From the NCBI RefSeq assembly GCF_002024165.1, contig NZ_MWQN01000001.1:2232001-2296000 (forward strand): a DNA stretch of 64,000 nt. The letters are read 5' to 3'. The translations under genes were made by a program, and so were the position numbers. Positions 44,057-53,637 of this stretch are shown one piece after another; positions within the stretch are counted from its first letter, which is position 1; every line of letters starts with the position of its first letter. The notes beneath the pieces are model-generated. The model did not search any database. It saw only the letters and a list, made by a program, of their open reading frames with translations, and had not been told where the DNA came from. Source of the DNA: Embleya scabrispora (GTDB taxonomy: Bacteria > Actinomycetota > Actinomycetes > Streptomycetales > Streptomycetaceae).

Positions 44057-45337
44057 GTGATGTCTGCGCTGTGGTCTGCCCCCGTTGCCTCCGCTCCCGT
44101 GACCGCCACCGTCGAGGTGCCCGGGTCCAAGTCGGTGACCAACCGCGCCCTCGTGCTGGCCGCGCTGGCCGGCGGGCCGGGGTATGTGCGCCGCCCGCTG
44201 CGCAGCCGGGACACGCTGCTGATGGCGGCCGGGCTGCGCGCGCTCGGCGTGGTGATCGAGGACCGCGGCGACGACTGGTACGTCCTGCCCGGGCGGCTGG
44301 CCGGCCCGGCCGTGGTGGACTGCGGCAACGCCGGCACGGTGATGCGCTTCCTGCCGCCGGTGGCCGCGCTCGCCGCGGGGCCGGTGCGCTTCGACGGCGA
44401 CCCGCGCTCCTACGAGCGCCCGCTCGACGGGGTGATCAACGCGCTGCGCGACCTGGGCACCCGGATCGACGACGAGGGCGAGGCCCGGCTGCCGATGACG
44501 GTGCTGGGCGGCGGCGGGGTCGAGGGCGGCGTGGTGCGCATCGACGCGTCCTCCTCGTCCCAGTTCGTCAGCGCGCTGCTGCTGTCCGGGCCGCGCTTCA
44601 ACCTCGGCGTCGAGGTCCGGCACACCGGCACCTCGGTGCCGTCGATGACGCACATCGCGATGACCGTGGACATGCTGCGCGCTGCGGGCGCGCGGGTCGA
44701 CGACGGCGAGCCGAACGTGTGGCGGGTCGCCCCGGGCGCGCTGCTCGGCCGCGACATGGTGGTCGAGCCGGACCTGTCCAACGCCGGCCCGTTCCTGGCC
44801 GCCGCGCTGGTCACCGGCGGTTCGGTGACCGTGCGCGACTGGCCCGAGCACACCACGCAGCCCGGCGACCGGCTGCGCTCGATCTTCACCGCGATGGGCG
44901 GCTCGTGCCGGCGCACCCCGGCGGGGCTGACCCTGACCGGCGGCGGGGCGGTGCACGGCATCGAGGCCGACCTGCACGACGTCGGCGAGTTGACCCCGGT
45001 GATCGCGGCGGTGGCGGCGCTGGCCGACGGCCCCAGCCGGCTGACCGGCGTGGCCCACCTGCGGCTGCACGAGACCGACCGGCTGGCCGCACTGGTCAAG
45101 GAGATCAACGACCTCGGCGGCGACGTGAACGAGATCGACGACGGCCTGGAGATCCGCCCGCGCGCGCTGCACGGCGGGGTCTTCCACACCTACGACGACC
45201 ACCGGCTGGCCACCGCCGCGGCGGTGCTCGGCCTGCTCGTCCCCGGCGTGGAGGTGGAGAACGTGGCCACCACCGCGAAGACCCTGCCCGACTTCACCGG
45301 CATGTGGACGCGCATGCTGAGCGCGCGCCGCGGCTGA
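44057..45337 (+). CDS. aroA: 3-phosphoshikimate 1-carboxyvinyltransferase (EPSP synthase)
   Basis: 426 residues from GTG 44057 (the next codon is ATG). The signature blocks are [64 protein letters not shown] and [15 protein letters not shown]. It adds the enolpyruvyl group of PEP to shikimate-3-phosphate in the aromatic pathway. LDLGNAGTAMR of class I is here [11 protein letters not shown]. It is followed after 13 nt by rsgA, so the two are probably cotranscribed. Confidence 0.95.
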   Translation: MMSALWSAPVASAPVTATVEVPGSKSVTNRALVLAALAGGPGYVRRPLRSRDTLLMAAGLRALGVVIEDRGDDWYVLPGRLAGPAVVDCGNAGTVMRFLPPVAALAAGPVRFDGDPRSYERPLDGVINALRDLGTRIDDEGEARLPMTVLGGGGVEGGVVRIDASSSSQFVSALLLSGPRFNLGVEVRHTGTSVPSMTHIAMTVDMLRAAGARVDDGEPNVWRVAPGALLGRDMVVEPDLSNAGPFLAAALVTGGSVTVRDWPEHTTQPGDRLRSIFTAMGGSCRRTPAGLTLTGGGAVHGIEADLHDVGELTPVIAAVAALADGPSRLTGVAHLRLHETDRLAALVKEINDLGGDVNEIDDGLEIRPRALHGGVFHTYDDHRLATAAAVLGLLVPGVEVENVATTAKTLPDFTGMWTRMLSARRG

Positions 45338-45350
45338 GAGGCCGGGGACG

Positions 45351-46406
45351 ATGGCGGGACTCGGCTCCAACCGACGCAAAGACCTCGACGAGGACGACAT
45401 CCGGATCCGTCCGGGCAAGCACGGCTCACGCCCGCGCACCCGGACCCGGCCCAAGCACGAGGACGCCCGCGAGGGCCGGGTGCTGACCGTCGACCGGGGC
45501 CGCTACACCTGCCTCCTGGAGGACGAGGACGCGCCCGACCGCTCGATCACCGCGATGAAGGCCCGCGAACTGGGCCGCAAGGGCGTCGTGGTCGGCGACC
45601 GGGTCGCCATCGTCGGCGACCTCAGCGGCGGGGAGGGCTCGCTGGCCCGGATCGTCCGGGTCGAGGAGCGCCGCAGCACGCTGCGCCGCACCGCCGACGA
45701 CGACGACCCGTACGAGCGGATCATCGTGGCCAACGCCGACCAACTCGCGATCGTCACCGCGCTGGCCGACCCCGAGCCGCGCCCGCGCCTGATCGACCGC
45801 TGCCTGGTCGCCGCCTACGACGCGGGCCTCGAACCGCTGCTGGTGCTGACCAAGGCCGATCTCGCCTCCCCCGACCCGCTGTTGGAGATGTACGGCGCCC
45901 TGGGCGTGGAACACGTGGTCACCAAGAGCGAGTCCGCGTGGGACCTGGACCCGATCCGGGCCCGGTTGGCCGGCAAGGTCACCGTCTTCGTCGGGCACAG
46001 CGGCGTCGGAAAGACCACCCTGGTCAACGAGTTGGTGCCGGAGCACCGGCGCGCCACCGGTCACGTCAACGAGGTGACCGGCCGCGGGCGGCACACCACC
46101 ACCTCCGCGCTGAGTCTGCGGCTGCCCCCGTTCGCGGGCGCCACGGACGCTCCGGGCGCCGACCGGGGCTGGGTCGTCGACACCCCCGGCGTGCGCTCGT
46201 TCGGTCTCAACCACGTCGACCTCGGACGGGTGATCAACGCCTTTCCCGACCTCGCGGCCGGCACCGAGGGCTGCCCGCGCGCCTGTTCGCACGACGAGCC
46301 CGACTGCGGGCTCGACGCGTGGGTCGAGGCCGGGCACGCGGACCCGGCCCGGCTCTACTCGCTGCGCCGGCTGCTGCGCACCCGCGAGCGCGACGAGGGC
46401 GACTGA
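45351..46406 (+). CDS. rsgA: ribosome small-subunit-dependent GTPase A
   Basis: 351 residues from ATG 45351. A basic N-terminal tail and OB fold are followed by a circularly permuted GTPase: LVLTKADLASPD (G4) precedes GHSGVGKTTLVNEL (G1), then RHTTTSA (G2) and VVDTPGVRSFG (G3). The C-terminal zinc knuckle is CPRACSHDEPDCGLDAWVEAG. RsgA checks late 30S assembly at the decoding centre. Coupled to aroA. Confidence 0.94.
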   Translation: MAGLGSNRRKDLDEDDIRIRPGKHGSRPRTRTRPKHEDAREGRVLTVDRGRYTCLLEDEDAPDRSITAMKARELGRKGVVVGDRVAIVGDLSGGEGSLARIVRVEERRSTLRRTADDDDPYERIIVANADQLAIVTALADPEPRPRLIDRCLVAAYDAGLEPLLVLTKADLASPDPLLEMYGALGVEHVVTKSESAWDLDPIRARLAGKVTVFVGHSGVGKTTLVNELVPEHRRATGHVNEVTGRGRHTTTSALSLRLPPFAGATDAPGADRGWVVDTPGVRSFGLNHVDLGRVINAFPDLAAGTEGCPRACSHDEPDCGLDAWVEAGHADPARLYSLRRLLRTRERDEGD

Positions 46407-46439
46407 CCCGCCGGCCGGGGGCGCCCCGGGCGCGCGCGG

Positions 46440-46955
46440 TCAGCGCAGCGGACCGCTGCTGTTCTTCACCGTGTCGTGCCACACCGCCTTGGAGCCCGAC
46501 TCGCCCACCCGCACCACCTGCACCACCGCGAGCACCGCGGCGGCGAGGGTCAGTACGGCCACGATCGGCACCACGATCGGCGGTATCGTCCGCGGCCGGA
46601 AGGTGGCGGCGGCCCGGTGCCGGGCGACCAGGAGCAGGACCAGCGTGACGCCGAGCAGGCCCAGGGTGTACCAGAGCATGTCCGCACCACGGTCCACGTG
46701 CGTCTGCACGGCGGCGGCGCGTTGGCCGTCGGAGAGCCGGTCGAGCCGGGCGAGCAGCTCCTCGCCGCTCTCCTTGGCCACGAAGCAGGTCAGCGCGGCG
46801 ACCGCGTCCAGCCCGACCACCCACCAGCCGGCGCGCAACAACCAGGGCCGCCGGGCCGCCACAAGCACGCTCGCGACCGCCGCCGCCGGAACGACGACCA
46901 CCGCCAGGTGCACGACCAGGACGTGAACGGGCAGGCCGGAGACGGTGTCGAACAT
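46440..46955 (-). CDS. DUF2231 membrane protein
   Basis: 171 residues from ATG 46955 with AGGAGA upstream. It begins MFDTVSGLPVHVLVVHLAVVVVP, and four membrane helices follow, separated by a loop that carries QTHVDRGADMLWYTLGLL. The two conserved histidines in the first helix are typical of DUF2231, suspected to bind heme or a metal. The function is unknown. It converges on rsgA with 33 nt between. Confidence 0.85.
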   Translation of the reverse strand: MFDTVSGLPVHVLVVHLAVVVVPAAAVASVLVAARRPWLLRAGWWVVGLDAVAALTCFVAKESGEELLARLDRLSDGQRAAAVQTHVDRGADMLWYTLGLLGVTLVLLLVARHRAAATFRPRTIPPIVVPIVAVLTLAAAVLAVVQVVRVGESGSKAVWHDTVKNSSGPLR

Positions 46956-47234
46956 GAAACGGTTCTCCTGAACGGTCGGGGAGCGCGGGGCAATCGGGGA
47001 GGGCAATCGAGCGGGGCCGTCGGGCGTCGGGGGGAGAGAACGACCCTCGCACAGATCAACGGCTCCCAGAGTGCCCGGGTTCAGCCGCCGTCGAACACCC
47101 GCCCCGCCGGGCCGGTCACCGTCCGCGCAGGGGGGACAGCCCTACCCCGGGTTCGGGTGACCGCCGGATGCCGGCCCCGGGACGCTCGCTCATACAGTTT
47201 GGGCAGCTTCGGATCACCTGTCGGGGAGAGTGTC

Positions 47235-48011
47235 ATGAATAGGCCGCTTCGGACGTCATTGATCTTCTTCGGTGGGCTGCTCACCATCGGAGGGATCCTG
47301 ATGGCCGCGTGGACCGGGCTCGCCCTGCTCTCCAGCCACGACGTCCGCGATCACCGCGACTTCGCGCTGTCCACCGGCGACCTGATCATCGACACCGACG
47401 ACGCCGGTGTCACCATCGAACCGGGCGCCGCGGGGACGATCAGCGTGGACAGCAAGATCACGCACAGCATCAACGGCGCGAAACCTTCCTGGAGCCTGGT
47501 CGGCAACCGCCTCAAGCTGCGGCTGAACTGCCCGGGCTTCATGCATGTGGAGTGCGACGGGTCGTACCGGATCAAGGTGCCGCTCGGCATCCCGCTGGAG
47601 GTGTCCTCGGACAGCGGCGGGATCTCCGCCAGCGGACTGCGCCAGAACATGAGGTTCAGCACGGACAACGGCCACATCGACGTGTCCGAAAGCACCGGGA
47701 ACCTGCAACTGTCCACCGACAACGGAGGCATCACCACCTCGCGGGTGCGCGCCGACACGGTCGTCGTCGACACCGACAACGGCGGGGTACGGCTGCGCCT
47801 GGACACCGCGCCGACGAGAGTGAAGGTGACCACCGACAACGGCGGCGTGCGGGTCACCGTGCCCGGTGACGAGAACACCTACCGGGTGAGCGCCAAGAGC
47901 GGCAACGGCGGCATCGACAACGAGCTCGGCGACGACCCCCGGGCGAACCGCTCGATCGAGATCCGCACCGACAACGGCGGCATCACCGTCGACCGGGCTC
48001 CGGCTCGCTGA
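47235..48011 (+). CDS. membrane-anchored DUF4097 (toastrack) protein
   Basis: 258 residues from ATG 47235 with GGGGAGAG upstream. One N-terminal membrane helix (LIFFGGLLTIGGILMAAWTG) anchors an extracellular beta-repeat domain. The repeat ends in x-T-D-N-G-G: FSTDNGHIDV, LSTDNGGITT, VDTDNGGVRL, VTTDNGGVRV and IRTDNGGITV. This is the second toastrack protein of the window but, unlike the first, it is membrane-bound and has no regulator beside it. The function is unknown; the fold is linked to cell-envelope stress in other bacteria. Confidence 0.87.
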   Translation: MNRPLRTSLIFFGGLLTIGGILMAAWTGLALLSSHDVRDHRDFALSTGDLIIDTDDAGVTIEPGAAGTISVDSKITHSINGAKPSWSLVGNRLKLRLNCPGFMHVECDGSYRIKVPLGIPLEVSSDSGGISASGLRQNMRFSTDNGHIDVSESTGNLQLSTDNGGITTSRVRADTVVVDTDNGGVRLRLDTAPTRVKVTTDNGGVRVTVPGDENTYRVSAKSGNGGIDNELGDDPRANRSIEIRTDNGGITVDRAPAR

Positions 48012-48015
48012 GCCG

Positions 48016-48061
48016 CGGGTCGCGGGTTGCGGATGTCCGACGGGGGGATATCCGCGACCCG
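48016..48061. terminator. hairpin between convergent toastrack and DUF2087 genes
   Basis: A perfect 10-bp stem (48016-48025 with 48052-48061) with a 26-nt loop. Confidence 0.5.
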
Positions 48062-48085
48062 TCCCGGCCCCGGCCGGACGGCGGA

Positions 48086-48631
48086 TCAGACCACGAACGA
48101 TCCGCCCGTGCGCCAGTACACTCCGCCCTCGCGGCCCAGGAAGCCCTCGTCCACGAGATGTCTGCGCAGCGCGGCGTGGTCGTCCATGAAGCGGCGCAGG
48201 GTCTCCACGATCTCCGTCTCCTCGTAGCGCACGCCGGGTTCGAAGCTGCCGGCGATGTGGTCGAGCACGACCAGGCGCTTGGCCCGCTGTACGGGCAACT
48301 GCCGGATTCGGCCGCGCGCGAGGTAGGTCCGCAACACGGCCGCCTCGGCGGGGCCCCGGTCGGCGAACGCGTCGTCGGGCTCCTCGCCGATCCCCGCCGC
48401 CGCCTGGGCCAGCGCCTCGGGACACGCGTGCCACCCGTCGCCGGCCCGCGCGGCCAGGCCCACCGATTCGAACCGGGCCAGCACCTTGATCGTCTCCCGC
48501 AGCGGCAGGCCGGCCCGATCGGCGATGTCGGAGCTGAGATGGGCCTCGAGGACCAGTGCGGCGAACACCTTCAATCGGGCGTCGTCGGCGAGGAGACGGA
48601 GCAGTTCCGCAGGTTCGTCGGCCGGACCCAT
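48086..48631 (-). CDS. DUF2087 domain protein with N-terminal winged helix
   Basis: 181 residues from ATG 48631. The N-terminal 70 residues resemble an ArsR-like helix-turn-helix (LLADDARLKVFAALVLEAHLSSDIADRAGLPLRETIKVL, read as two helices). The C-terminal part, VLRTYLARGRIRQLPVQRAKRLVVLDHIAGSFEPG, is DUF2087. It is probably a transcriptional regulator with an unknown sensing domain. Leaderless: TACCCT (48643-48638) lies 6 nt before the start. Confidence 0.8.
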   Translation of the reverse strand: MGPADEPAELLRLLADDARLKVFAALVLEAHLSSDIADRAGLPLRETIKVLARFESVGLAARAGDGWHACPEALAQAAAGIGEEPDDAFADRGPAEAAVLRTYLARGRIRQLPVQRAKRLVVLDHIAGSFEPGVRYEETEIVETLRRFMDDHAALRRHLVDEGFLGREGGVYWRTGGSFVV

Positions 48632-48637
48632 GTCCCC

Positions 48638-48643
48638 AGGGTA
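48638..48643 (-). promoter_or_regulatory. -10 box of leaderless DUF2087 gene
   Basis: TACCCT on the minus strand, 6 nt before ATG 48631. Confidence 0.6.
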
Positions 48644-48704
48644 GGACGTGGCGCCCCGGCCGGGACGGGTTGACCGAACAGGATCACCCGGATGCGCGCG
48701 GGGC

Positions 48705-49394
48705 TCAGTCGCCGCGCACGCCCAACTCGTCGATGTGCGCCAGCAGGTCGGCGGGCTCGTCGTAGACCCGGAAGGCGTGTGCGCGTTCCAACTCGTCGGC
48801 GCCGTAGCCGCCGGAGAGCAGGCCCACGCCGAGCGAGCCGGCGCGGCGGGCGGCGAGCAGGTCCCAGATGCTGTCGCCGACCACCACGCACTGGGCGGGG
48901 TCGACGCCGAGCTTGGCCGCGCCGGCCAGGAACAGGTCGGGGTCGGGCTTGGCCCGCGCGACCTCGTCGCGGGTGACCATCGGCAGGTCCGTCGGCGCGC
49001 CGAGCTTGGCCAGCATCGGCTCGGCCCCGGCCCGCCGGCCGCTGGTGGCGATGGTCCACGGGATGCCCACCTCGGTGAGGTGGCGCAGCAGTTCGGGGGC
49101 GCCGGGCAGCGGCTTCACGAACGGCACCCGGGCGGCGTAGTGGCGCCCGTGCGCGTCGGTCAGCGCCTCGACCTGCTCGGGCGACAGGTCGATCCCCGTC
49201 TCGCGCTGGATGCCCCGGACGAACAGGCCGCCGCTCATCCCGATCTTGCGGTGGATCCGCCACATGGCCAGGTCGATGCCGGCCTCGCCGAGCGCTTCCT
49301 GCCACGACATGACGTGGTGGTAGACGCTGTCGACGAGGGTCCCGTCGAGGTCGAAGACGAAAGCCGGCGGACGGGAACGCACAAGATCGGTCAT
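48705..49394 (-). CDS. HAD-superfamily phosphatase
   Basis: 229 residues from ATG 49394. The four HAD motifs are present: FDLDGTLVDS (nucleophile and acid Asp), TIATSG (motif II Thr/Ser), AKPDPDLFLAGAAKLG (motif III Lys) and VVVGDSIWDLLAA (motif IV). The helical cap resembles the phosphoglycolate phosphatase/beta-phosphoglucomutase subfamily. The substrate is unknown. Leaderless start. Confidence 0.9.
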   Translation of the reverse strand: MTDLVRSRPPAFVFDLDGTLVDSVYHHVMSWQEALGEAGIDLAMWRIHRKIGMSGGLFVRGIQRETGIDLSPEQVEALTDAHGRHYAARVPFVKPLPGAPELLRHLTEVGIPWTIATSGRRAGAEPMLAKLGAPTDLPMVTRDEVARAKPDPDLFLAGAAKLGVDPAQCVVVGDSIWDLLAARRAGSLGVGLLSGGYGADELERAHAFRVYDEPADLLAHIDELGVRGD

Positions 49395-49401
49395 GCCGGA
49401 A

Positions 49402-49407
49402 AATCTA
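49402..49407 (-). promoter_or_regulatory. -10 box of leaderless HAD gene
   Basis: TAGATT on the minus strand lies 7 nt before ATG 49394; no Shine-Dalgarno. Confidence 0.55.
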
Positions 49408-49484
49408 GCCCGTAGCCGGCCGCCGGGGTCGTCCCCGCCGCATCCCGGACACCCGGCGCGCCGCGCGGTGCCGGGCGCGCCGGG

Positions 49485-49973
49485 TCACTTCCGCGTGATC
49501 TGCCCGGTCGCGGACTTGCTCGGCACCGGCGGCGGGGTGCCCGGCTTGGCCGGTATCGCGAGCGCGGTCCTGGTCTGGGTGGGGATGGCCGGCGCGGGTG
49601 CGGCCGGGGTGCCGAGCCGGCTGCGCAGCCGCTGGCGGCGCCGGCCGAGGGATCGGGTCGCGGCCGGACTGGCCCGGCGCACCTCCTCGGGCAGCGCGAA
49701 CCACACCTCCACCACGGCCAGCGCCTGCGGGCGCTCGCCGGCCCGCTCCAGCAGGTCGGCCGCGCGCTCGTAGGTCCAGGCGGTGCGCATCTCGGCGCCG
49801 ACGCCGTGCAACAGCGTGGCCAACTCGCGCAGTTCCTCGCGGTCGAAACGGTCCTCGAGCGCGGTGCCCTCCAGCGTCCACCCGTCCAGACTTCGACGCG
49901 GTTGGACCAGCCCCGGTCCCGGTACGGGCTCCCTGCCGTGTGTTGCCCTGCGCCCGACCCCGAACAGTGCCAT
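49485..49973 (-). CDS. conserved hypothetical protein
   Basis: 162 residues from ATG 49973. The central part ([28 protein letters not shown] then [32 protein letters not shown]) looks like a pair of helical repeats, similar to TPR helices, and is conserved next to hisN in streptomycetes as far as I recall. The C-terminal 45 residues are Pro/Thr/Lys-rich and likely disordered. No signal or membrane helix. It diverges from hisN. The function is unknown. Confidence 0.7.
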   Translation of the reverse strand: MALFGVGRRATHGREPVPGPGLVQPRRSLDGWTLEGTALEDRFDREELRELATLLHGVGAEMRTAWTYERAADLLERAGERPQALAVVEVWFALPEEVRRASPAATRSLGRRRQRLRSRLGTPAAPAPAIPTQTRTALAIPAKPGTPPPVPSKSATGQITRK

Positions 49974-50152
49974 CGCGGTCCCGCACCCCCTCCGCCGTCG
50001 ACTCGTACCCGTAACACGCGCCCGACCGATGAACGGTTGTCGACTGTCGCCGTTCGCGCTTCCTTTCTGCATAACGAGCGTACGAGGCCGCGGCGACGGC
50101 GCGTAAGTGTGTCCGCGGGCGCGGGGCGCGCGGACCCGCCGACGGTCGCCGG

Positions 50153-50158
50153 TACTGT
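50153..50158 (+). promoter_or_regulatory. -10 box of leaderless hisN
   Basis: TACTGT lies 7 nt before ATG 50166; no Shine-Dalgarno. Confidence 0.55.
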
Positions 50159-50165
50159 TCGTGTC

Positions 50166-50963
50166 ATGCCCGGCTATGACGACGACCTGCGCTTCGCCCA
50201 CGTCCTCGCGGACGCCGCCGACGCGACCACCATGGACCGCTTCAAGGCACTCGACCTGCGGGTCGAGACGAAGCCGGACATGACTCCGGTGAGCGACGCG
50301 GACAAGGCCGCCGAGGAGATCGTCCGACACCAGCTCGGCCGCGGTCGCCCGCGCGACGCGGTGCTCGGCGAGGAGTTCGGCTCGACCGGACACGGCCCCA
50401 GACGCTGGGTGATCGATCCGATCGACGGCACCAAGAACTTCGTCCGGGGCGTCCCGGTGTGGGCCACCCTGATCGCGCTGATGGACGGCGACGAGTCCGT
50501 CATGGGGGTGGTCTCCGCGCCGGCCCTGGGCCGGCGCTGGTGGGCCGCCAAGGGCGCGGGCGCGTGGACCGGGCGCAGCCTGTCCCAGGCGTCCCGCTGC
50601 CGGGTGTCGCAGGTGGCGGCGGTCGAGGACGCGTCGTTCGCGTACTCCAGCATGGGCGGCTGGGAGGACCGCGGTCGCATGGACGACTTCCTCGACCTGA
50701 CCCGGGCCTGCTGGCGGACCCGCGCCTACGGCGACTTCTGGTCGTACATGCTGGTCGCCGAGGGGGCGGTGGACATGTGCGCGGAGCCCGAGGTCAACCT
50801 GTGGGACCTCGCGCCGCTGGCGGCGATCGTCGAGGAGGCGGGCGGCCGGTTCACCTCGCTCGACGGCTCCCCCGGTCCGGCGGGCGGCACCGCCGCCGCG
50901 TCCAACGGCCTGCTGCACGACGAACTGCTGGCCCGGTTGGGCGATCCGCGCGAGGCGTTCTGA
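50166..50963 (+). CDS. hisN: histidinol-phosphatase, inositol-monophosphatase fold
   Basis: 265 residues from ATG 50166. Metal-binding motifs of the IMPase family are intact: [20 protein letters not shown] and [16 protein letters not shown]. Compared with inositol monophosphatases it is shorter and carries the [13 protein letters not shown] block, matching the actinobacterial HisN that dephosphorylates histidinol-phosphate, the penultimate step of histidine synthesis. In S. coelicolor the enzyme of this locus (SCO5208, recalled) was shown to be histidinol-phosphatase. No other his genes are nearby. Confidence 0.88.
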   Translation: MPGYDDDLRFAHVLADAADATTMDRFKALDLRVETKPDMTPVSDADKAAEEIVRHQLGRGRPRDAVLGEEFGSTGHGPRRWVIDPIDGTKNFVRGVPVWATLIALMDGDESVMGVVSAPALGRRWWAAKGAGAWTGRSLSQASRCRVSQVAAVEDASFAYSSMGGWEDRGRMDDFLDLTRACWRTRAYGDFWSYMLVAEGAVDMCAEPEVNLWDLAPLAAIVEEAGGRFTSLDGSPGPAGGTAAASNGLLHDELLARLGDPREAF

Positions 50964-51028
50964 GCGCGCGGATCGCTACTCCCTTCGAGTGACTTGCCCG
51001 CTATACCTTCCGTTGACCTTCCCGAGCA

Positions 51029-51064
51029 TGTGACCATGTGAAAACAAGGCTTGTGAACTTGTGA
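51029..51064. repeat. four TGTGA direct repeats upstream of the CBS gene
   Basis: TGTGA at 51029, 51037, 51052 and 51060: two pairs, each with 8-bp period, 23 bp apart. A/T-rich spacers in a GC-rich genome suggest a binding region for an unknown regulator. Confidence 0.5.
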
Positions 51065-51121
51065 ATTCTTTCTCGAGCATTCACCCGCCCTGTACCCACG
51101 CCCCGACGGAGGTGGTGTCAC

Positions 51122-51523
51122 ATGTTCGTCCGCGACGGCATGAGCACGATCGTTCTGACCATCGGCCCGGCCCACACCCTGCGCGCCGCGGCGCGCCTGA
51201 TGTCCGCCCGCCAGATCGGCGCGGCGGTGGTGATCGACCCCGAGACGTCCGGCCTGGGCATCCTGACCGAACGCGACATCCTGATGTCGATCGGCGCCGG
51301 CCAGGATCCCGACACCGAGTTCGCCGGTGACCACCTCACCTCGAACGTCGTCTTCGCGACCCCCTCGTGGTCGCTGGCCGACGCGGCGACGGCGATGACG
51401 CGCGGCGGTTTCCGGCATCTGATCGTGCTCGACGACGGCGAGGTGCTGGGGATCATCTCGGTCCGCGACATCGTCCGCTGCCAGATCCACGAGGCCCAGC
51501 GCACCGAGGAATTGGTGGGCTGA
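51122..51523 (+). CDS. CBS-domain protein
   Basis: 133 residues from ATG 51122, with GGAGG 10 nt upstream. It consists only of two CBS domains forming a Bateman module: TLRAAARLMSARQIGAAVVID ... GILTERDILMSI and SLADAATAMTRGGFRHLIVLD ... GIISVRDIVRCQI. Such modules sense adenine nucleotides or S-adenosyl compounds and act on other proteins; the partner is unknown. It converges on katA with a strong terminator between. Confidence 0.9.
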   Translation: MFVRDGMSTIVLTIGPAHTLRAAARLMSARQIGAAVVIDPETSGLGILTERDILMSIGAGQDPDTEFAGDHLTSNVVFATPSWSLADAATAMTRGGFRHLIVLDDGEVLGIISVRDIVRCQIHEAQRTEELVG

Positions 51524-51580
51524 CCCCGGCGGGCGCCCGTTTCGCGCCCCCGTCCCACCTCCCGGTCCGGGCGGGTGAAA

Positions 51581-51621
51581 CGCCGCCCGGTACCGACTCG
51601 GAGTTCGGGTACCGGGCGGCG
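51581..51621. terminator. bidirectional terminator between CBS gene and katA
   Basis: A perfect 14-bp stem (51581-51594 with 51608-51621), 13-nt loop, between convergent genes. Confidence 0.8.
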
Positions 51622-51644
51622 CGCTCATCGGGGGCGGATCGCCG

Positions 51645-53102
51645 TCAGGCGCGCAGCTCCTTCACGGCCGCCGCGAGCCGGTCCCCGTAGTCCCGGTCGG
51701 CCGCGCGGAAGTGGCCCACCACCCGGTCGATGATGTCGTCGCGGGAGACCTTGGCCAGGAATCCGGCGAGGTTGGCCACCAGGCGGGCCTGCTCGTCCGC
51801 CGTCATCAGCCGGTACAGGTCGCCGGCCTGTACGTAGTCGTCGTCCTGTGCGTGCAGCGGGGCCGGGTGGGTGCCGGTGGGGCCGGACACCTCGGTCGAC
51901 GCCCACAGCGGCGCGCCGCTCTCGTACGGGCCGCCGAAGCTGTTCGGCTCGTAGTTCTTGGCCCGACCGCCCGGGTTGGTGGCCATGTACCCGTCCCGCC
52001 CGTGGTTGCGGGCGGTCGCGGCGTGCGGCGCGTTGACCGGGAGTTGGGTGTGGTTGACGCCGAGGCGGTAGCGGTGCGCGTCGGCGTAGGCGAACAGCCG
52101 TCCCTGGAGCATCTTGTCCGGGCTCGGCCCGATGCCGGGCACGAAGTTGGCCGGGTTGAACGCGGCCTGCTCGACCTCGGCGAACACGTTGTCGGGGTTG
52201 CGGTCGAGGGTCAGTCGGCCGACCTCGATCAGCGGGTAGTCGGCGTGCGACCACACCTTGGTCAGGTCGAACGGGTTGAACCGGTAGGTCGCGGCCTCGG
52301 CCACCGGCATGATCTGCACCTTCAGCGTCCACGAAGGGCTCACCCCCGCGTCGATCGCGTTCACCAGGTCCCGCTGGTGCGAGTCGGGGTCGGCCCCGGC
52401 GAGTTCGGCGGCGGCCTCGGCGGTCAGGTTCCGGATGCCCTGGTCGGTCTTGAAGTGGTACTTGACCCAGAACGCCGCGCCCTCGGCGTTGACCCACTGG
52501 TAGGTGTGCGAGCCGAAGCCGTCCATGTGCCGGTAGGACGCGGGGATGCCGCGGTCCCCGAACAGCCAGGTGACCTGATGGATGGCCTCCGGCGAGTGCG
52601 ACCAGAAGTCCCAGACGTTGTCCGCCTCCTGGCTGCCGGTGTACGGGTCGCGCTTCTGGGTGTGGATGAAGTCCGGGAACTTCAGCGGGTCCTTGATGAA
52701 GAAGACCGGCGTGTTGTTGCCGACGAGGTCGTAATTGCCCTCCTCGGTATAGAACTTCACCGCGAACCCGCGCGGATCGCGCACCGCGTCGGCGGCGCCG
52801 AGGTTGCCGGCCACGGTCGAGAAGCGGGCGAACACCTCGGTACGACGGCCCGGTTCGGCAAGGAAGTGTGCCTTGGTGAACCGCGACACATCCGCCGTCA
52901 CCTCGAACCGCCCGTACGCCCCCGACCCCCGCGCGTGCACCACCCGCTCCGGGATGCGCTCGCGGTTGAACCGGGCCAACTTCTCCAGCAGGTACTGGTC
53001 CTGGATCAGCAACGGCCCGCCGGGGCCCGCGGTCTGGCTGTTCTGGTTGTCGGCCACCGGAGCGCCGGATTCGGTGGTGAGGGTGCGCGGCTGCTGCGAC
53101 AT
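51645..53102 (-). CDS. katA: monofunctional heme catalase
   Basis: 485 residues from ATG 53102. The distal-side [12 protein letters not shown] holds the essential His56, [23 protein letters not shown] the distal Asn region, and the proximal heme Tyr lies in [14 protein letters not shown]. The length is that of small-subunit (clade 3) NADPH-binding catalases. It disproportionates H2O2 and is divergent from a Fur-family regulator, the arrangement of the CatR-CatA pair. Confidence 0.95.
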   Translation of the reverse strand: MSQQPRTLTTESGAPVADNQNSQTAGPGGPLLIQDQYLLEKLARFNRERIPERVVHARGSGAYGRFEVTADVSRFTKAHFLAEPGRRTEVFARFSTVAGNLGAADAVRDPRGFAVKFYTEEGNYDLVGNNTPVFFIKDPLKFPDFIHTQKRDPYTGSQEADNVWDFWSHSPEAIHQVTWLFGDRGIPASYRHMDGFGSHTYQWVNAEGAAFWVKYHFKTDQGIRNLTAEAAAELAGADPDSHQRDLVNAIDAGVSPSWTLKVQIMPVAEAATYRFNPFDLTKVWSHADYPLIEVGRLTLDRNPDNVFAEVEQAAFNPANFVPGIGPSPDKMLQGRLFAYADAHRYRLGVNHTQLPVNAPHAATARNHGRDGYMATNPGGRAKNYEPNSFGGPYESGAPLWASTEVSGPTGTHPAPLHAQDDDYVQAGDLYRLMTADEQARLVANLAGFLAKVSRDDIIDRVVGHFRAADRDYGDRLAAAVKELRA

Positions 53103-53159
53103 GGTTTGTGACTCCCCTGGTGTTGCTGTGTCGTCCGGGGCACCAACCTAGAGCCAGTT

Positions 53160-53197
53160 TTAGACTTTGTCCAGAACAACACTTAGACCAGGTCCAA
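53160..53197. promoter_or_regulatory. two CatR/PerR-type boxes between katA and the Fur-family gene
   Basis: TTAGACTTTGTCCAG (53160-53174) and TTAGACCAGGTCCAA (53183-53197) are 7-1-7 repeats sharing TTAGAC and GTCCA and spaced 23 bp. The second is a near-perfect palindrome. They should bind the adjacent Fur-family repressor. Confidence 0.75.
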
Positions 53198-53208
53198 CCC
53201 GAGACCTG

Positions 53209-53214
53209 TACCAT
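53209..53214 (+). promoter_or_regulatory. -10 box of leaderless Fur-family gene
   Basis: TACCAT lies 6 nt before ATG 53221. An out-of-frame ATG at 53217 is not used. Confidence 0.55.
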
Positions 53215-53220
53215 TCATGC

Positions 53221-53637
53221 ATGAGCAACCTCCCGGAACGACTACGCGAGCGGGGTTGGCGCCTGACCGCACAGCGCCGGGTGGTAGCCGAGGTCCTCAC
53301 CGGCGACCACGTCCACCTGACCGCCGACGAGGTGCACACGCGCGCGTCCCGGCAACTCCCCGAAATCGGCAGGGCGACCGTCTACAACATCCTCAACGAC
53401 CTGGTTGCCCTGGGCGAGATCCGCGAAGTGAGCACCGACGACCGAGCCAAGCGCTACGACCCCAACGCCCACCGCCCACACCACCACCTGATCTGCACCG
53501 GGTGCGGCACCATCCGAGACGTACACCCGACCGCCGACCCGACAACGACCCTCCCCGCCCCCGCCCGCCTGGGCTTCACGATCACCACAACCGAAATCAC
53601 CTACCGAGGCCTATGCCCAACCTGCACCCACCCCTGA
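53221..53637 (+). CDS. catR: Fur/PerR-family peroxide regulator (CatR-like)
   Basis: 138 residues from ATG 53221. The winged helix is LRERGWRLTAQRRVVAEVL ... GRATVYNILNDLVALGEI. The metal and sensing residues are HRPHHHLICTGCGTIRDV and a C-terminal LCPTC, giving two CxxC pairs for structural zinc; the HxHHH cluster binds the regulatory iron. It most likely represses katA and itself through the 7-1-7 boxes and is released by metal-catalysed histidine oxidation when H2O2 rises. Confidence 0.9.
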   Translation: MSNLPERLRERGWRLTAQRRVVAEVLTGDHVHLTADEVHTRASRQLPEIGRATVYNILNDLVALGEIREVSTDDRAKRYDPNAHRPHHHLICTGCGTIRDVHPTADPTTTLPAPARLGFTITTTEITYRGLCPTCTHP

